Shown in pieces: positions 47,779 to 57,312 of a DNA stretch of 64,000 bases; the first letter of the stretch is position 1, and each line of letters opens with the position of its first letter. Under the pieces are notes generated by a model. It had not been told where the DNA came from. It searched no databases and saw only the letters and a program-made list of their open reading frames with translations. The DNA is from Pseudarthrobacter sp. Fe7 (GTDB taxonomy: Bacteria > Actinomycetota > Actinomycetes > Actinomycetales > Micrococcaceae), in assembly GCA_024372495.1 (NCBI GenBank), contig CP099977.1:496001-560000 (forward strand). The letters are read 5' to 3'. A program made the translations under genes and the position numbers.

Positions 47779-48831
47779 ATGGATTCCGGGGAACAGGTGC
47801 AGCAGCAACGGCCGCGGCCGCGGCGGGTGACGGCCGCGATGGTCGCGGCTCGGGCCGGAGTTTCGGTGGCCACCGTATCGCTGGTGGCCAACGGCAAGAC
47901 CGCCGGCCGCGTTTCCGGGGACAACATCACCCGGGTGCGGGATGCCATCGCCGAACTCGGCTACGTAGTGGACGGGATCGGCAGCTCCCTGGCCAAGGGC
48001 GTCAGCTCGATCGTCATCCTGGTGGCACCGGACATCTCCAACCCGTTCTTTGCCAAGGTGATCGCGGGTGTACGGGAATCGTTGGGCCCCCAGTACCAGG
48101 CTCCTGCTCTCCGTTACCGAGGCCGGCGAGTTTCCGGAGGCCGGCGACGTCCGGAAACTGATGTCCCTGCGCCCGGCGGGGCTGCTGGTGGACGCACCCA
48201 ACGCCGCTTTCCTCGAAGACCTCGCGTCGCCGTCGCCCCTTGTCCTGCTTGATGCGCCGGGGCTGGAATCCTATGCGCCGTCCGTGAACCTGGACGTTGC
48301 CAGCGGGGCCCGCCAGCTGGCGGCGCACCTGGCTGAGGCCGGCCACAGGGAAGCGGCGTATGTGGACAGCGTGACCGGCACCGAGACGTTCGCGGTCCGG
48401 CGTGCGGCGTTCCTGGAGGAGGCCGCGGCGCGCGGCATCTCCGTGAGCCCGGACCGGATCATCAGCACCACCATCGACGTGGGCACGGCTGCGGCTGCGT
48501 TCGCCGCGGCCTGGCCGCAGTGGCAGCGTGCGGGGGTGACCGCCGTCGTCTGCGCCACCGATACGCATGGCTACGGGGTGCTTCAGGAAGCGCGGGTGGC
48601 AGGGGTCCGGATCCCGGAAGAGCCTCGCGGTTGCCGGGTTCGACGACCTGCCCTATTCGGCCACCAGCAATCCGGGCCTGACCAGTGTGCACCTGCCGGC
48701 AACTGCCCTGGGCCAGAAGGCCGGCGAGCAGGCTGCGCCGGCTCATGGAAGGCAAGTCCCTGGGGCCTGGCGGCGTCACGCTGGAGACCTCGCTGATGGT
48801 GCGCGGCTCCACGATGGCCGCCGACACGTAG
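47779..48831 (+). CDS. LacI family transcriptional regulator (frame broken three times)
   Basis: LacI/GalR repressor, about 349 residues. HTH with hinge: VTAAMVAARAGVSVATVSLVANGKTAGRVS, here shortened. Effector domain: VILVAPDISNPFFAKVIAG, VNLDVASGARQL, VAGFDDLPYSATSNPGLTSV. Three extra bases, each at an AGCT: 48098-48102 (YQ+LLLSVTEAG), 48621-48625 (EE+LAVAGFDD), 48730-48734 (EQ+LRRLMEG). Start ATG 47779. Likely represses the nucleoside operon through the paired operators. Confidence 0.88.
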
Positions 48832-48865
48832 GTTTCCTGTCAGACCCCCGCCGTAAGCTGGGATC

Positions 48866-49972
48866 ATGCCGAGTAACTGGGAAAGCCTGGACGCACCGCT
48901 GCGTGAGTCGGTGCAGCACAACGTGGAGATCTATGAGCGCGTCCGGCCTGCCCTGAAGCTGGTTACCCGGGATGTCCTGCTGGTCCTGCGGGACATGTTG
49001 AAGGACAGCGAAGTCACGCCGCTGTTCGTCACCGGCCGCACCAAGACCGTGGAATCCTTCAAGGAGAAGATCTCGCGCACCGAGGAGCCGCTGGAGCCGG
49101 GCGGCCGTAGGCTCCTGAAGTTCCCGGATCCGTTCCGCACCCTCAATGACATGGTGGGCATCCGGGTGATCACCAAGCTGCCGGCGGAGAATGCCGCGGT
49201 GGCCAACATCATTAAGCGCCAGCGGCAGCTGTTCGACTGCCGGGGGGACCGCGAGAAGGACATCGGTTCCATTGAGTCCGGCACCTACGGGTATTCAAGC
49301 CGGCACCTGATCCTGCGCACCATCCAGAATGAGGCCGTCAAGGAGTACCAGCAGGTCTTCAATCCCGATCTGCAGCCCAACGGGAGCTACTTTTTCGAGT
49401 GCCAGATCCGCACCATTTTTGCGCACGCGTGGAGCGAGATTGAGCACGATATCCGCTTCAAGGCCGAGGACCCGCGCGCGTGGACGCCGCACTTCGACCG
49501 GCAGTTCACCGCCACCGCAGCCATGCTGGAAACCGTGGAAACTGCATTCTCTGACCTGCACGAAAGTTATGAGGAAGTCCGCGGCTACTGGGACATGGAC
49601 GGCGAGGGTGCGGCTCCACTGACGCCCAACCGTATCCGGGACGTCTGGCGGACCCTGCTCCCCCACGTGGACCGCAAGGTGGACGATGACTGGGGCTGGG
49701 CGGCCGAGCTTCTCGCCGCGCACGGGCTCAACCAGACCATGCAGCTGGCTGCACTGCTCAGCGCCAACCAAATCACGGAGGTCCGCAAGGCCCTGGACCA
49801 CCGCTACTCCCCCGGCCCGGACCGGCTCCTGGACGATCTCCTCCTCTGGCAGTACGGCACCAGGCACATCGACCTCACCGCAGAAGAGCCCGACGCCGTC
49901 CCGCACCCGCGGCGCGACAGCCTCCTGCGGCGGTTGCGGCAGATCGAGCGGTACCGGATGACGAAGAAGTAG
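48866..49972 (+). CDS. RelA/SpoT-domain (p)ppGpp synthetase-like protein
   Basis: A 368-residue protein with a RelA/SpoT nucleotidyltransferase domain (about residues 40-210): VTGRTKTVESFKEKI, DMVGIRVITKL, YGYSSRHLIL and FFECQIRTIFAHAWSEIEHDI. It has no HD hydrolase domain and no TGS/ACT, so it is a small-alarmone-synthetase-type protein, with an unassigned helical C-terminal part (about 240-368). Starts ATG 48866 and stands 8 nt before the next gene. Confidence 0.85.
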   Translation: MPSNWESLDAPLRESVQHNVEIYERVRPALKLVTRDVLLVLRDMLKDSEVTPLFVTGRTKTVESFKEKISRTEEPLEPGGRRLLKFPDPFRTLNDMVGIRVITKLPAENAAVANIIKRQRQLFDCRGDREKDIGSIESGTYGYSSRHLILRTIQNEAVKEYQQVFNPDLQPNGSYFFECQIRTIFAHAWSEIEHDIRFKAEDPRAWTPHFDRQFTATAAMLETVETAFSDLHESYEEVRGYWDMDGEGAAPLTPNRIRDVWRTLLPHVDRKVDDDWGWAAELLAAHGLNQTMQLAALLSANQITEVRKALDHRYSPGPDRLLDDLLLWQYGTRHIDLTAEEPDAVPHPRRDSLLRRLRQIERYRMTKK

Positions 49973-49980
49973 GCCCGGCG

Positions 49981-50958
49981 TTGGTACCGGTGCCGTTGGT
50001 TCTGTCCGGGTTTGGTGCCGTGGGCCAGGCCTTTGTGGATCTTGTTTTGAGGCAGGATTCCGGGCTGCGGATCGCCGCCATCAGGGGGCATGCCTCTCAG
50101 GTCTTCCTTGCGCCCGGCTCCGGGGTGCCGGACCGCTCATCCTGGGAGCCCCTCCGTCCTCTTGGGGAGACGCTTGCCAGCACTGGTGCCGCTGTTTTGG
50201 TCCAGGCGCTGACGTCTTCGCCCGAAGCTCACGCCCGGGCCCTGCAGGAGGCGCTTGCTGCTTTGCGGAGCGGCGTTGATGTTGTCACGGCAACGAAGAG
50301 CCACATCCTCAGCAACTGGCGCGACCTTGAGCAGGCCGCTGTGGAAGGCAAAAGCCGGATCAGGATTTCGGGGGCAACCGGAGCGGCGCTGCCCACGGCG
50401 GACCTTGCCCGCGTGGCACTGAGAGGGATGGGTTGCACTGCGGTGCGTGCCTGCCCGAACGGGACGTCAACGTTCGTCTTGGACCAGCTGTCCGCAGGTA
50501 TTGGGCTTGACGCTGCGGTGCTGGAGGCCCAGCGGCGCGGTATTGCAGAGGCGGACGCGTCCGCGGATCTGTCCGGGAAGGATGCGGCCACGAAGGTTCG
50601 GCTGATTGCTGGGCTGCTGTGGGACTGGGACGTTGCCCGGATTGCGGTAGAGGCGGAACCGATCGATCGGCGGGTGCCGGCCCTGGCTTTGGCCGCCGCC
50701 CGGCAGGGGTCACGTCTGCGCGCGGTGGCGCGCGCGTCCCTTGACCGGCCCCTGGTGGTCACCGTCCGTTTGGAAGCTGTGGCGCCCACTGACCCGCTCT
50801 TCCACATCGCCGGCCCGGAGAAGGCGATGGTCTTTGGCTGCCCGGAAGCCGGGGACATCACAGTGCAGGGCGGTCGCTCCAGCCCTGCCGGGGCCGCCCT
50901 GGCGATGCTGAAGGACTTACTTAACCTGGCTGGGTTGAGTACGGCGGGGTTCCGCTAG
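49981..50958 (+). CDS. Homoserine dehydrogenase-like protein
   Basis: A 325-residue NAD(P)-binding protein. LVLSGFGAVGQAFVDLV is the Rossmann motif, DVVTATKSHI and RISGATGAALPTADLAR match the homoserine dehydrogenase pattern, and GIAEADASADLSGKDAATKV is the family signature (GxAExDPxxDxxGxDxAxK with substitutions). No ACT domain. The start is TTG 49981 or GTG 49990. Probably an amino/hydroxy-acid dehydrogenase; true homoserine dehydrogenase usually sits with thrC/thrB, which are absent. Confidence 0.72.
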   Translation: MVPVPLVLSGFGAVGQAFVDLVLRQDSGLRIAAIRGHASQVFLAPGSGVPDRSSWEPLRPLGETLASTGAAVLVQALTSSPEAHARALQEALAALRSGVDVVTATKSHILSNWRDLEQAAVEGKSRIRISGATGAALPTADLARVALRGMGCTAVRACPNGTSTFVLDQLSAGIGLDAAVLEAQRRGIAEADASADLSGKDAATKVRLIAGLLWDWDVARIAVEAEPIDRRVPALALAAARQGSRLRAVARASLDRPLVVTVRLEAVAPTDPLFHIAGPEKAMVFGCPEAGDITVQGGRSSPAGAALAMLKDLLNLAGLSTAGFR

Positions 50959-51025
50959 ACATACGCTTGAAGTCAGCGTCCACATGACTCGGCGTATCCC
51001 GATCAGCAGGCAAGCGAGGAGAACT

Positions 51026-51472
51026 TTGAATCGGTCCCACAGCTCCGACGACGGCGGTGCCTCCAGCCAGGGCAGCCTGGATCCGGGCTCTGCTCCGGAG
51101 ACTCTTACGATCGACCAATTGCTGGAGGAGAGCCGCGTTGGCCTTGAGCGGGTGCACCCTTCGGATCTTGAGCAGGAGATGGCAGCGGGCGCCCTCGTAG
51201 TTGACACACGGCCGGCCGACCAGCGGGACCGCGATGGTGATCTTCCGGGCGCGGTGGTCATTGACCGGAACGTCCTTGAGTGGCGGCTCGATCCTTCCAG
51301 CCCCCACCGCCTCCCCGTCGTTGACGACCCGGACCGGAGGATCGTGGTGGTGTGCAACGAAGGCTACAGCTCCAGTCTCGCGGCACACACCCTGCAACGG
51401 CTGGGACTCACGCGCGCGACCGACCTCATCGGCGGCTTCCAGGCCTGGGCAGCATTGCGGAAGTTTGACTAG
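51026..51472 (+). CDS. Rhodanese-like domain protein
   Basis: Single rhodanese domain, about 148 residues. Active-site loop VCNEGYSSSLAA carries the catalytic Cys; DTRPADQRDRDG is the CH2-type N-terminal motif. TTG at 51026 chosen because GAGGAGA lies about 5 nt upstream; an ATG at 50984 would add a basic leader. No signal peptide. Substrate of the sulphur transfer unknown. Confidence 0.85.
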   Translation: MNRSHSSDDGGASSQGSLDPGSAPETLTIDQLLEESRVGLERVHPSDLEQEMAAGALVVDTRPADQRDRDGDLPGAVVIDRNVLEWRLDPSSPHRLPVVDDPDRRIVVVCNEGYSSSLAAHTLQRLGLTRATDLIGGFQAWAALRKFD

Positions 51473-51761
51473 GCCGCAGCTTTACGAAACGTCCATTATC
51501 GGCGTTTTGAAATGGGCGGGTGAGAGGCGCCTCAGGGACTGTATTCCGCTTCATCGCGACTGTCCGGGAAGCCACAAGGGCTCACTTAGGTGAGGTCGGG
51601 CGCGCTGGAAAGAATGACACCACGCCAACAGAACTATCGAGAGATGCAGGTCTCCTGTGAGGGTGCAGCTTTTTGTGGTCTACGAGTCAGACCCTGACAA
51701 TTTATCGCCGTGTTTGACAAACCTTGAGAGAATCTTGAGAGTTAGCCTGTATTTCTGATAC
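51473..51761. promoter_or_regulatory. Regulatory gap with 11-bp direct repeats
   Basis: No gene. TTGACA at 51714-51719 is followed by two copies of CTTGAGAG at 51723-51730 and 51734-51741, starts 11 bp apart, the spacing of an OmpR-type response-regulator site. They sit 21 nt before the 42-aa membrane protein. Confidence 0.45.
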
Positions 51762-51890
51762 ATGCCTAATTACTACAGATACGAAAGATCGCTTTCCACG
51801 CGTCGGCGGTGGAAAGGCGTCCAGTACTCAGCCCTACTCCTGCTGGCGGGTACCGCAGGCTTTGTCGTTTGGCTCGCACTCATCAAATAG
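51762..51890 (+). CDS. 42-aa single-pass membrane protein
   Basis: ATG 51762 to TAG 51890 encodes a basic N-terminus (MPNYYRYERSLSTRRRWKGV) and one membrane helix (YSALLLLAGTAGFVVWLALI). Composition and the repeats upstream suggest a real small membrane protein; no family recognised. No strong ribosome site, so translation is not certain. It is 33 nt before the deacetylase gene. Confidence 0.5.
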   Translation: MPNYYRYERSLSTRRRWKGVQYSALLLLAGTAGFVVWLALIK

Positions 51891-51923
51891 AGCGAACCAG
51901 CCCCTCTAAACTTCGGGAACCTT

Positions 51924-52766
51924 GTGTTTGACGATCACCCTGCCGACACCAGTCGACGCGCTGCGATCGGTTTCCTCGGGGCATCCCTGGCGACTGCACT
52001 GGCTGCATGTTCGACGCCCGGAACCACGTCCGCGAAAGATCCAGCCTCGGGAGCCGTCAGGGCTGAGTCGTCGGGCGGCCCTGACGGGCCGGCAACGAGT
52101 CATGCAGCAAGCCCCGCAACATCGACCAAGGGCCCCCGGGGCTCCTTCGTTCCGGACTATTCGTTGCCTCCCATCCAAGACGGCCTTGCTCCAGTGATCA
52201 CCAGGATCCCGACCAAACAGCCCATTGTGTTCCTCACGATCGATGACGGAGCGGTGAAATCCCCGGACAGCGTCCGGCTCCTCGCCGAAAACGACTTTCC
52301 TGCGAGTTTGTTCCTGACGAGCAACACCGTCCGGGACAACCCGGCGTTCTTCAAAGCCTTCATGGAACAAGGCAGCCGGATCGAAAACCACACCGTCAGC
52401 CATAACGTGAACATGACCACTCAGTGGGGCTACCAGCGGCAACTCGACGACATTATTGGGATGCAGGATTTCGCCATGCAACAGTACGGCCGCAAACCCG
52501 CCTTGTTCAGGCCCCCGGGAGGCGCCTACTCCACGACCATGCGGCAAGCAGCCGCAGCCGCCGGACTCAAAGCAATCATCACCTGGGAAGCCAAGGCCAA
52601 TGCCGGCCGCATGGACTACCAATACGGCAACACCCTACGGCCCGGCGACATCGTCCTGATGCACTTCCGGCCCGAATTCGCCGCCGATTTCGCCGCTTTC
52701 CGTGCCGCGCAGGACGCTGCCGGCCTGCAAGTTGTGCTACTGGAGGACTTCCTCGGCGTAGCGTGA
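51924..52766 (+). CDS. Polysaccharide deacetylase lipoprotein
   Basis: NodB-type carbohydrate esterase (CE4), 280 residues. Leader SRRAAIGFLGASLATALAAC combines a Tat-like twin Arg and a lipobox. A Ser/Thr/Pro/Gly linker follows. Catalytic motifs FLTIDDGAVKS, ENHTVSHNV and FRPPGGAYS are intact. Acts outside the membrane on peptidoglycan or another polysaccharide. GTG start at 51924. Convergent with the acyltransferase fusion gene. Confidence 0.88.
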   Translation: MFDDHPADTSRRAAIGFLGASLATALAACSTPGTTSAKDPASGAVRAESSGGPDGPATSHAASPATSTKGPRGSFVPDYSLPPIQDGLAPVITRIPTKQPIVFLTIDDGAVKSPDSVRLLAENDFPASLFLTSNTVRDNPAFFKAFMEQGSRIENHTVSHNVNMTTQWGYQRQLDDIIGMQDFAMQQYGRKPALFRPPGGAYSTTMRQAAAAAGLKAIITWEAKANAGRMDYQYGNTLRPGDIVLMHFRPEFAADFAAFRAAQDAAGLQVVLLEDFLGVA

Positions 52767-52888
52767 TGCTCCGGCACCCCATCGCGGTCGAGATCACAAA
52801 CAATTCAGCCTTACACGTGAACGGTCCCGAAAGCGGGTGAACGGCGCGTGGGGACCAACTCGAACCGCGCCCGGCTCGCTCTTGGTCC

Positions 52889-55494
52889 TCAACTTCGGGA
52901 GTGAAAACAATGTTCTCGGATTCGCCGGCACGCACTCACGAGCTGATTACAGAGCACCCAGTAGGCGATGCCAGCGGCGAGGGATGCAGCCGCAGCGAGG
53001 GGACGATTGACGTCGGCGAGAGGCGGGTACACGAGCCAGTGGACGAGGTAGATGTGCATGGAGGCGCCGGCGAGGAGGACGGCGGGCCGGGCCACCGCGC
53101 GGGGCACGGGGAGGGCGGGAAGCCAGGTGAGCAGCAGGATCCCGGCCATGATGGTGGATTCGCGGTGGGCGTCGCCGTCGAAAAACCCGGGAATGGTTAC
53201 GACCGCCAATACTGAGACCAGCAGGCGCTGCAGGAGGGTACGCGAGCGTGCCACGGCCCAGCCCAAGGCGAACAGCCACAGTGCCGGGATGGTGTGCGGC
53301 ACGCCCGGTTCAACGATCTCGTAGCGGGTGAGGAGCCCGGCGCCGAACAGTATCAGCGGGTAGAGGAACGGGAACCTGCGTTCGGCGCGGTCGATCCAGG
53401 GGATCGCGAGCAACGCGGTCATGGCCAGAAGGATGTAAACAATGTCTTCAATGAACCAGAAATGCCATTGGGTGGTGACCTCCACCGGGCCGAGCACGGC
53501 GTTGAGGAGCAGGATGTTGGCCAGGCTGTAGCGGTCGGTGACCAGATATGCGACAGCAATGAACACCATCGCGGGCAGTGCGATCCGGGCAATGCTGACG
53601 AACTGGCGTCGAAGGCGGGGCATTCGTTGCCCCGGGACCTGGAACCGGGCGAAGTTGTACCCCGCGGCGGCTATCAGGACATGGGCCATGCCCTGCCAGT
53701 CGAAAAGTCCGATGTGGGTGCTGACGATGAAGACGATGCCAACGGCCCGAAGGACGATGCTCGTGTCGATCGGCGCCACAATTCGCTTGATCCCGGACCG
53801 GCGGGGCTGGCTGTCGGGTTTGAGCCTGCTGACCGGTGTGACATGCCAGTCAGGGGGCAGGTCGCCCAGTACCTGTTCCAACCGGACGGAGGCGGCCACG
53901 AAGGAGAGGGAGTCACCGCCGAGCGATACGAACGTGTCGCTGTCCTCGACCTCGGCGACCTCAAGGGCGTCCCTAAATATCTGCTTCACGCTGACACTGG
54001 TCGGAGTGCTGGCCGGCCTGTCGTCAGGCGGTCCAGTTGATGCCCGGTCGCGGGTCTCCGCCGGGGCTCGCCCTGGGGCGGAAGCATCGGAAAGGAGTCC
54101 GGTCACTTGCGTCCTGTCAGCAACAAGCGCTGTGACTGCAGGGTAATCCAGCTTGCCGCTGCCCAGACGGGGCAGTTCCTCGACGGCGTAGAGGCTCAGG
54201 GCGGTGCGCGGCAGCCCCACGCCCTGTGCGAGGACCTTGGACAGAAGCTGGGTGTCATGATCACCCTCGACGGCCACGGCCAGGCGGTCGTCGGTGCCTG
54301 TGCTGGCCGCGGCCACCCCAAGGTCCGCCAGGATGCGTTCGACCTGTCCGAGGTCAACGCGCAGGCCCACGATCTTGACGAACCGGCTGCGCCGGCCCAC
54401 CACTTCGTACAGGCCCGCGGCGCTCTTCCGCGCCAGGTCTCCCGTGCGCAATTCCGTGACGGTCCGCCCCCGGGACAGGTCCTCCGGGCTTTCTGCGTAA
54501 CCGAGCATCACGTTCGGCCCGGTATACACCAGGCTCGCCGCCGTCGGGCATGCCCTCGACGGGGTCGATGCGGAACGCACCCCCGGGCACGGGGACTCCG
54601 ATGGCTTCCGGATGCTCGGCGGCAAGGTGCGGGGGCAGGTAGGCCATCCGCGCCGTCGCCTCGGTCTGCCCGTACATGACAAACAGTTCCCACCCCTGGC
54701 GCCCCCCAAGTTGTGCGTAGCGGCGCACCTGGTCGGGCGCAAGGCGCCCACCGGCCTGGGTGACGTAGCGCAGGTCCGGCAGATCCATATCGCCGAAACC
54801 CACCCGGTCCAGAAGCTCGAAGGTGTAGGGAACGGCAGCGAACGACGTGCAGCGCTGCCACCGGAACAGCTCCCAGAAACACGGGTCGACCACTGACAGT
54901 CCGGTCAGCACCAGCGTGGCGCCGCGCAACAGGTGACTGTTGATCACCGAGAGCCCGTAACAGTAGGACATCGGCAACGTGGTGGCCGCCCGGTCCCTGA
55001 CTGTGATGCCCAGATACGAGGCAATGGATTCGGCGTTTGCTTGAAGGTTGCTATGGGAAAGACGCACCAGCTTCGGCGAACCTGTCGAACCCGACGTGCT
55101 CAGGAGCAGGGCAAGGTCCGGGTGCAGGCTCGTGCCGGCTCCCCTGTCGCCGCTCCACCAGCGACATTTCCCCATTGGCAGGGCGAAGCACCACGTCCGG
55201 GTCATAGGCGGCCACCAATGCTTCCCAGGCGGAGGGCTTGTCCTCCGGAAGAAGGATCAGCGGGTGCCCGCCCACAAGGGCGGCCAGATACGCCACCAAC
55301 GATTCGATATCGTTGGACGCCGCAAGGGCCACCAGCCGCCGTCCCGTGCCAAGCTGTCGACCTAACTCGTCAACCCGCCGCGCCAATTCACGGTAGGTCA
55401 CGGTCACCCGGTCGGTAATGATGGCAGGGGTATCTCCGTAGTCCGCCAGCCCCCAAGCGAAAGGTACCCCCGCAAGTTCAAGCTGCGCGGTCAT
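52889..55494 (-). CDS. Adenylation-carrier-membrane acyltransferase fusion (frame broken twice)
   Basis: A fused protein of about 867 residues. (1) AMP-forming adenylation domain, about 1-440: LSTSGSTGSPK, YGQTEATARM, LRTGDLARK, KIVGLRVDLGQVE, and LPRLGSGKLDYP with the catalytic Lys. (2) Carrier domain, about 490-560, with LGGDSLSF (phosphopantetheine Ser near 526). (3) Membrane acyltransferase, about 575-867, OafA/acyltransferase-3-like with about ten helices (RAVGIVFIVSTHIG). Breaks at 55126-55130 and 54532-54536 are AGCT insertions. It would activate an acyl or amino acid, load it on the carrier and transfer it across or at the membrane. An IdeR box precedes it. Confidence 0.82.
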
Positions 55495-55507
55495 TCCGCC
55501 AATGCTA

Positions 55508-55526
55508 TTAGGTAAGCCTTACCTAA
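55508..55526 (-). promoter_or_regulatory. DtxR/IdeR iron box
   Basis: TTAGGTAAGCCTTACCTAA: a perfect 9-bp palindrome around one base, closely matching TTAGGTTAGGCTAACCTAA. Lies 13 nt upstream of the ATG at 55494, so iron repression of the ligase-acyltransferase gene is likely. Confidence 0.85.
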
Positions 55527-55584
55527 ACAAATCGCCAGTGAAGCGGAACGGGAAGGCGCGGGGGCGGGGGTTGACGGAGAGTTG

Positions 55585-57237
55585 TCAGGGGTTGACCTGG
55601 ATGTAGCCCATCATGCCGTGGTCTTCGTGTGCTGCGATGTGGCAGTGGAACATCCAGGTGCCCGGGTAGTCGGAGAACTCCTGCCGGATGACTACCCGGC
55701 CGGGTGTGCCGTTGACGGCATGGGGAACGATGACGGTGTCCTGCCGGTGCGGGGACAGCTCCGGGGTGCCGTTGATCGCGTTGACTTGGAAGGCGTTGCT
55801 GTGCATGTGGAACGGGTGGTCTTCACCGCTGGTGTTGGTGAGGGTCCATTCCTCGACTGTTCCGAGTTTTGCTGGAGTGTCGAAGGTTGGGGTGCCCATG
55901 CTGAATTGCCGGCCGTTGATGAAGAAGTTTGGCGCGGAGGGGTCTTCGGAAAGTTCGATGTTCCTGTGCTGGGCGAGTGGTGCGTCGCTGAGGTCCGGAA
56001 GGGCCCCTGAAATAGCGAAGCCTGCCGGGGTTGGCGTCCCGGGAACGCCGTCTCCGGTGATTTTGAGGTCCATGAGCGCCGTGTCGGGGTAGGAGTCGCC
56101 CTGAGGTCCGTTGCTGTAGGCGAGCGTGCGCAGCGATGTGGTTCCTGCCGGGCCTGCGGTGACGAGCACGTCGAAGCGCTTGCCCGGCGGAAGCAGGAGC
56201 TCACCGGCCGCTGCGCTTTGGGGGTAGGCGGTCCCGTCCTCGGCGATCACGGTGAATTGGTAGCCGTCGAGCTGGAGCTTGTAGAAGATGTCAGCGCCGG
56301 CGTTGACCAGCCGCCAGAACTGGGTCTCACCCGGATGCATTGACAGGACAGGCTTGAGCTGGCCGTTGACGAGGCGGGTGGTGGCGGCATTCGAATCGAT
56401 AGACGTGCTCTTGGTGTTCTGCACAACCGCACCCGAAGAGTCGGTCTGAATGTCTTTGAAGACCAGCGTGTGGATGTCGACGTTCTGCAGCGGCTCGGGC
56501 AAACCAGCGCGGGTGTCCCCAATGACAAGGGCTCCGGACAGGCCGGCGGAGATCTGGTTCTCCACATCCCCTGGGGTGAATGGCGCCGGGTTCGAGTTGC
56601 CCGGCGCGGCCATCCCCAACATTCCCGTCGTGGCATGCCCGCCGTGCATTCCGTTCATGTCACCCTTCGGGCATTCGGTGGACATGGCGTGGCTGTGGTA
56701 CCAGTAGGTGCCCTGCGGATGATCAACCGGGATAGCCAGCCTGTAGGTGAAGGTCGCCCCAGGAGGGATGCACAAGGACGGGTTGTCAGAGTCCCCTGAA
56801 GGCGAAACGTGCAGACCGTGGAAATGAAGGTTTGTTGCCACGTTCAGGCGATTACGCAAGGTAATTGACACGGTCTGCCCCGGCTCGGCATGAATCGTCG
56901 GCGCCGTGAAGGAGCCGTTGTAGGACTGCCCCCAAATCTGCTGGCCAGACAGTTCGAAACGGGTCTTGGAGGCCTCCAGCGTCACTGCCAGGTTGCCCTC
57001 GGAACCGGCAGCGACCGACGGCGGGTCAGCCAGCACCGCTCCGGGAGTCATAGCCCGGGATTGCGCTGCCGCCAGCTGCATATGCCCCGCAGCTGACGAC
57101 GTCCTGCTGAGAACCCCGGCTACGCCTAGGGTGGCGAGCATGCTCACGGCCAGGACCACAGCAGGAACGAGCATTCCCAGATTGGGTGCGCATTCCCGGG
57201 ATTGCCCGGATCGGGCGTGTTTGCGGAAGAAAGGCAT
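55585..57237 (-). CDS. Multicopper oxidase
   Basis: Three-domain multicopper oxidase, 550 residues. Copper motifs LHFHGLHVS, YWYHSHAM, HPFHMHSNAF and FHCHIAAHEDHGM give one type 1 and the trinuclear centre. An N-terminal helix (MLVPAVVLAVSMLATLGVAGVL) anchors or exports it. A Met/His-rich loop (KGDMNGMHGGHATTGMLGM) suggests copper handling. Start ATG 57237 preceded by AGGAG. Substrate could be Fe(II), Cu(I) or a phenolic; the IdeR-like box upstream favours iron oxidation. Confidence 0.9.
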   Translation of the reverse strand: MPFFRKHARSGQSRECAPNLGMLVPAVVLAVSMLATLGVAGVLSRTSSAAGHMQLAAAQSRAMTPGAVLADPPSVAAGSEGNLAVTLEASKTRFELSGQQIWGQSYNGSFTAPTIHAEPGQTVSITLRNRLNVATNLHFHGLHVSPSGDSDNPSLCIPPGATFTYRLAIPVDHPQGTYWYHSHAMSTECPKGDMNGMHGGHATTGMLGMAAPGNSNPAPFTPGDVENQISAGLSGALVIGDTRAGLPEPLQNVDIHTLVFKDIQTDSSGAVVQNTKSTSIDSNAATTRLVNGQLKPVLSMHPGETQFWRLVNAGADIFYKLQLDGYQFTVIAEDGTAYPQSAAAGELLLPPGKRFDVLVTAGPAGTTSLRTLAYSNGPQGDSYPDTALMDLKITGDGVPGTPTPAGFAISGALPDLSDAPLAQHRNIELSEDPSAPNFFINGRQFSMGTPTFDTPAKLGTVEEWTLTNTSGEDHPFHMHSNAFQVNAINGTPELSPHRQDTVIVPHAVNGTPGRVVIRQEFSDYPGTWMFHCHIAAHEDHGMMGYIQVNP

Positions 57238-57293
57238 CGAAACTCCTGGACAGGGCTCGCGGGCCCCGGACGGAACCGCCAAGAGATCGTAAC

Positions 57294-57312
57294 AAAGGTT
57301 AGCCTGCCCTTA
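57294..57312 (-). promoter_or_regulatory. Weaker IdeR-like box
   Basis: AAAGGTTAGCCTGCCCTTA matches 14 of 19 positions of TTAGGTTAGCCTAACCTAA by eye. Lies 56 nt upstream of the multicopper oxidase start. Confidence 0.4.

Noticed and set aside
667..48734. Programmed ribosomal frameshifting as the cause of the broken frames
   Set aside because: The breaks occur in many unrelated families that need no frameshift, lack slippery sequences, and share the AGCT pattern, which points to sequence error.
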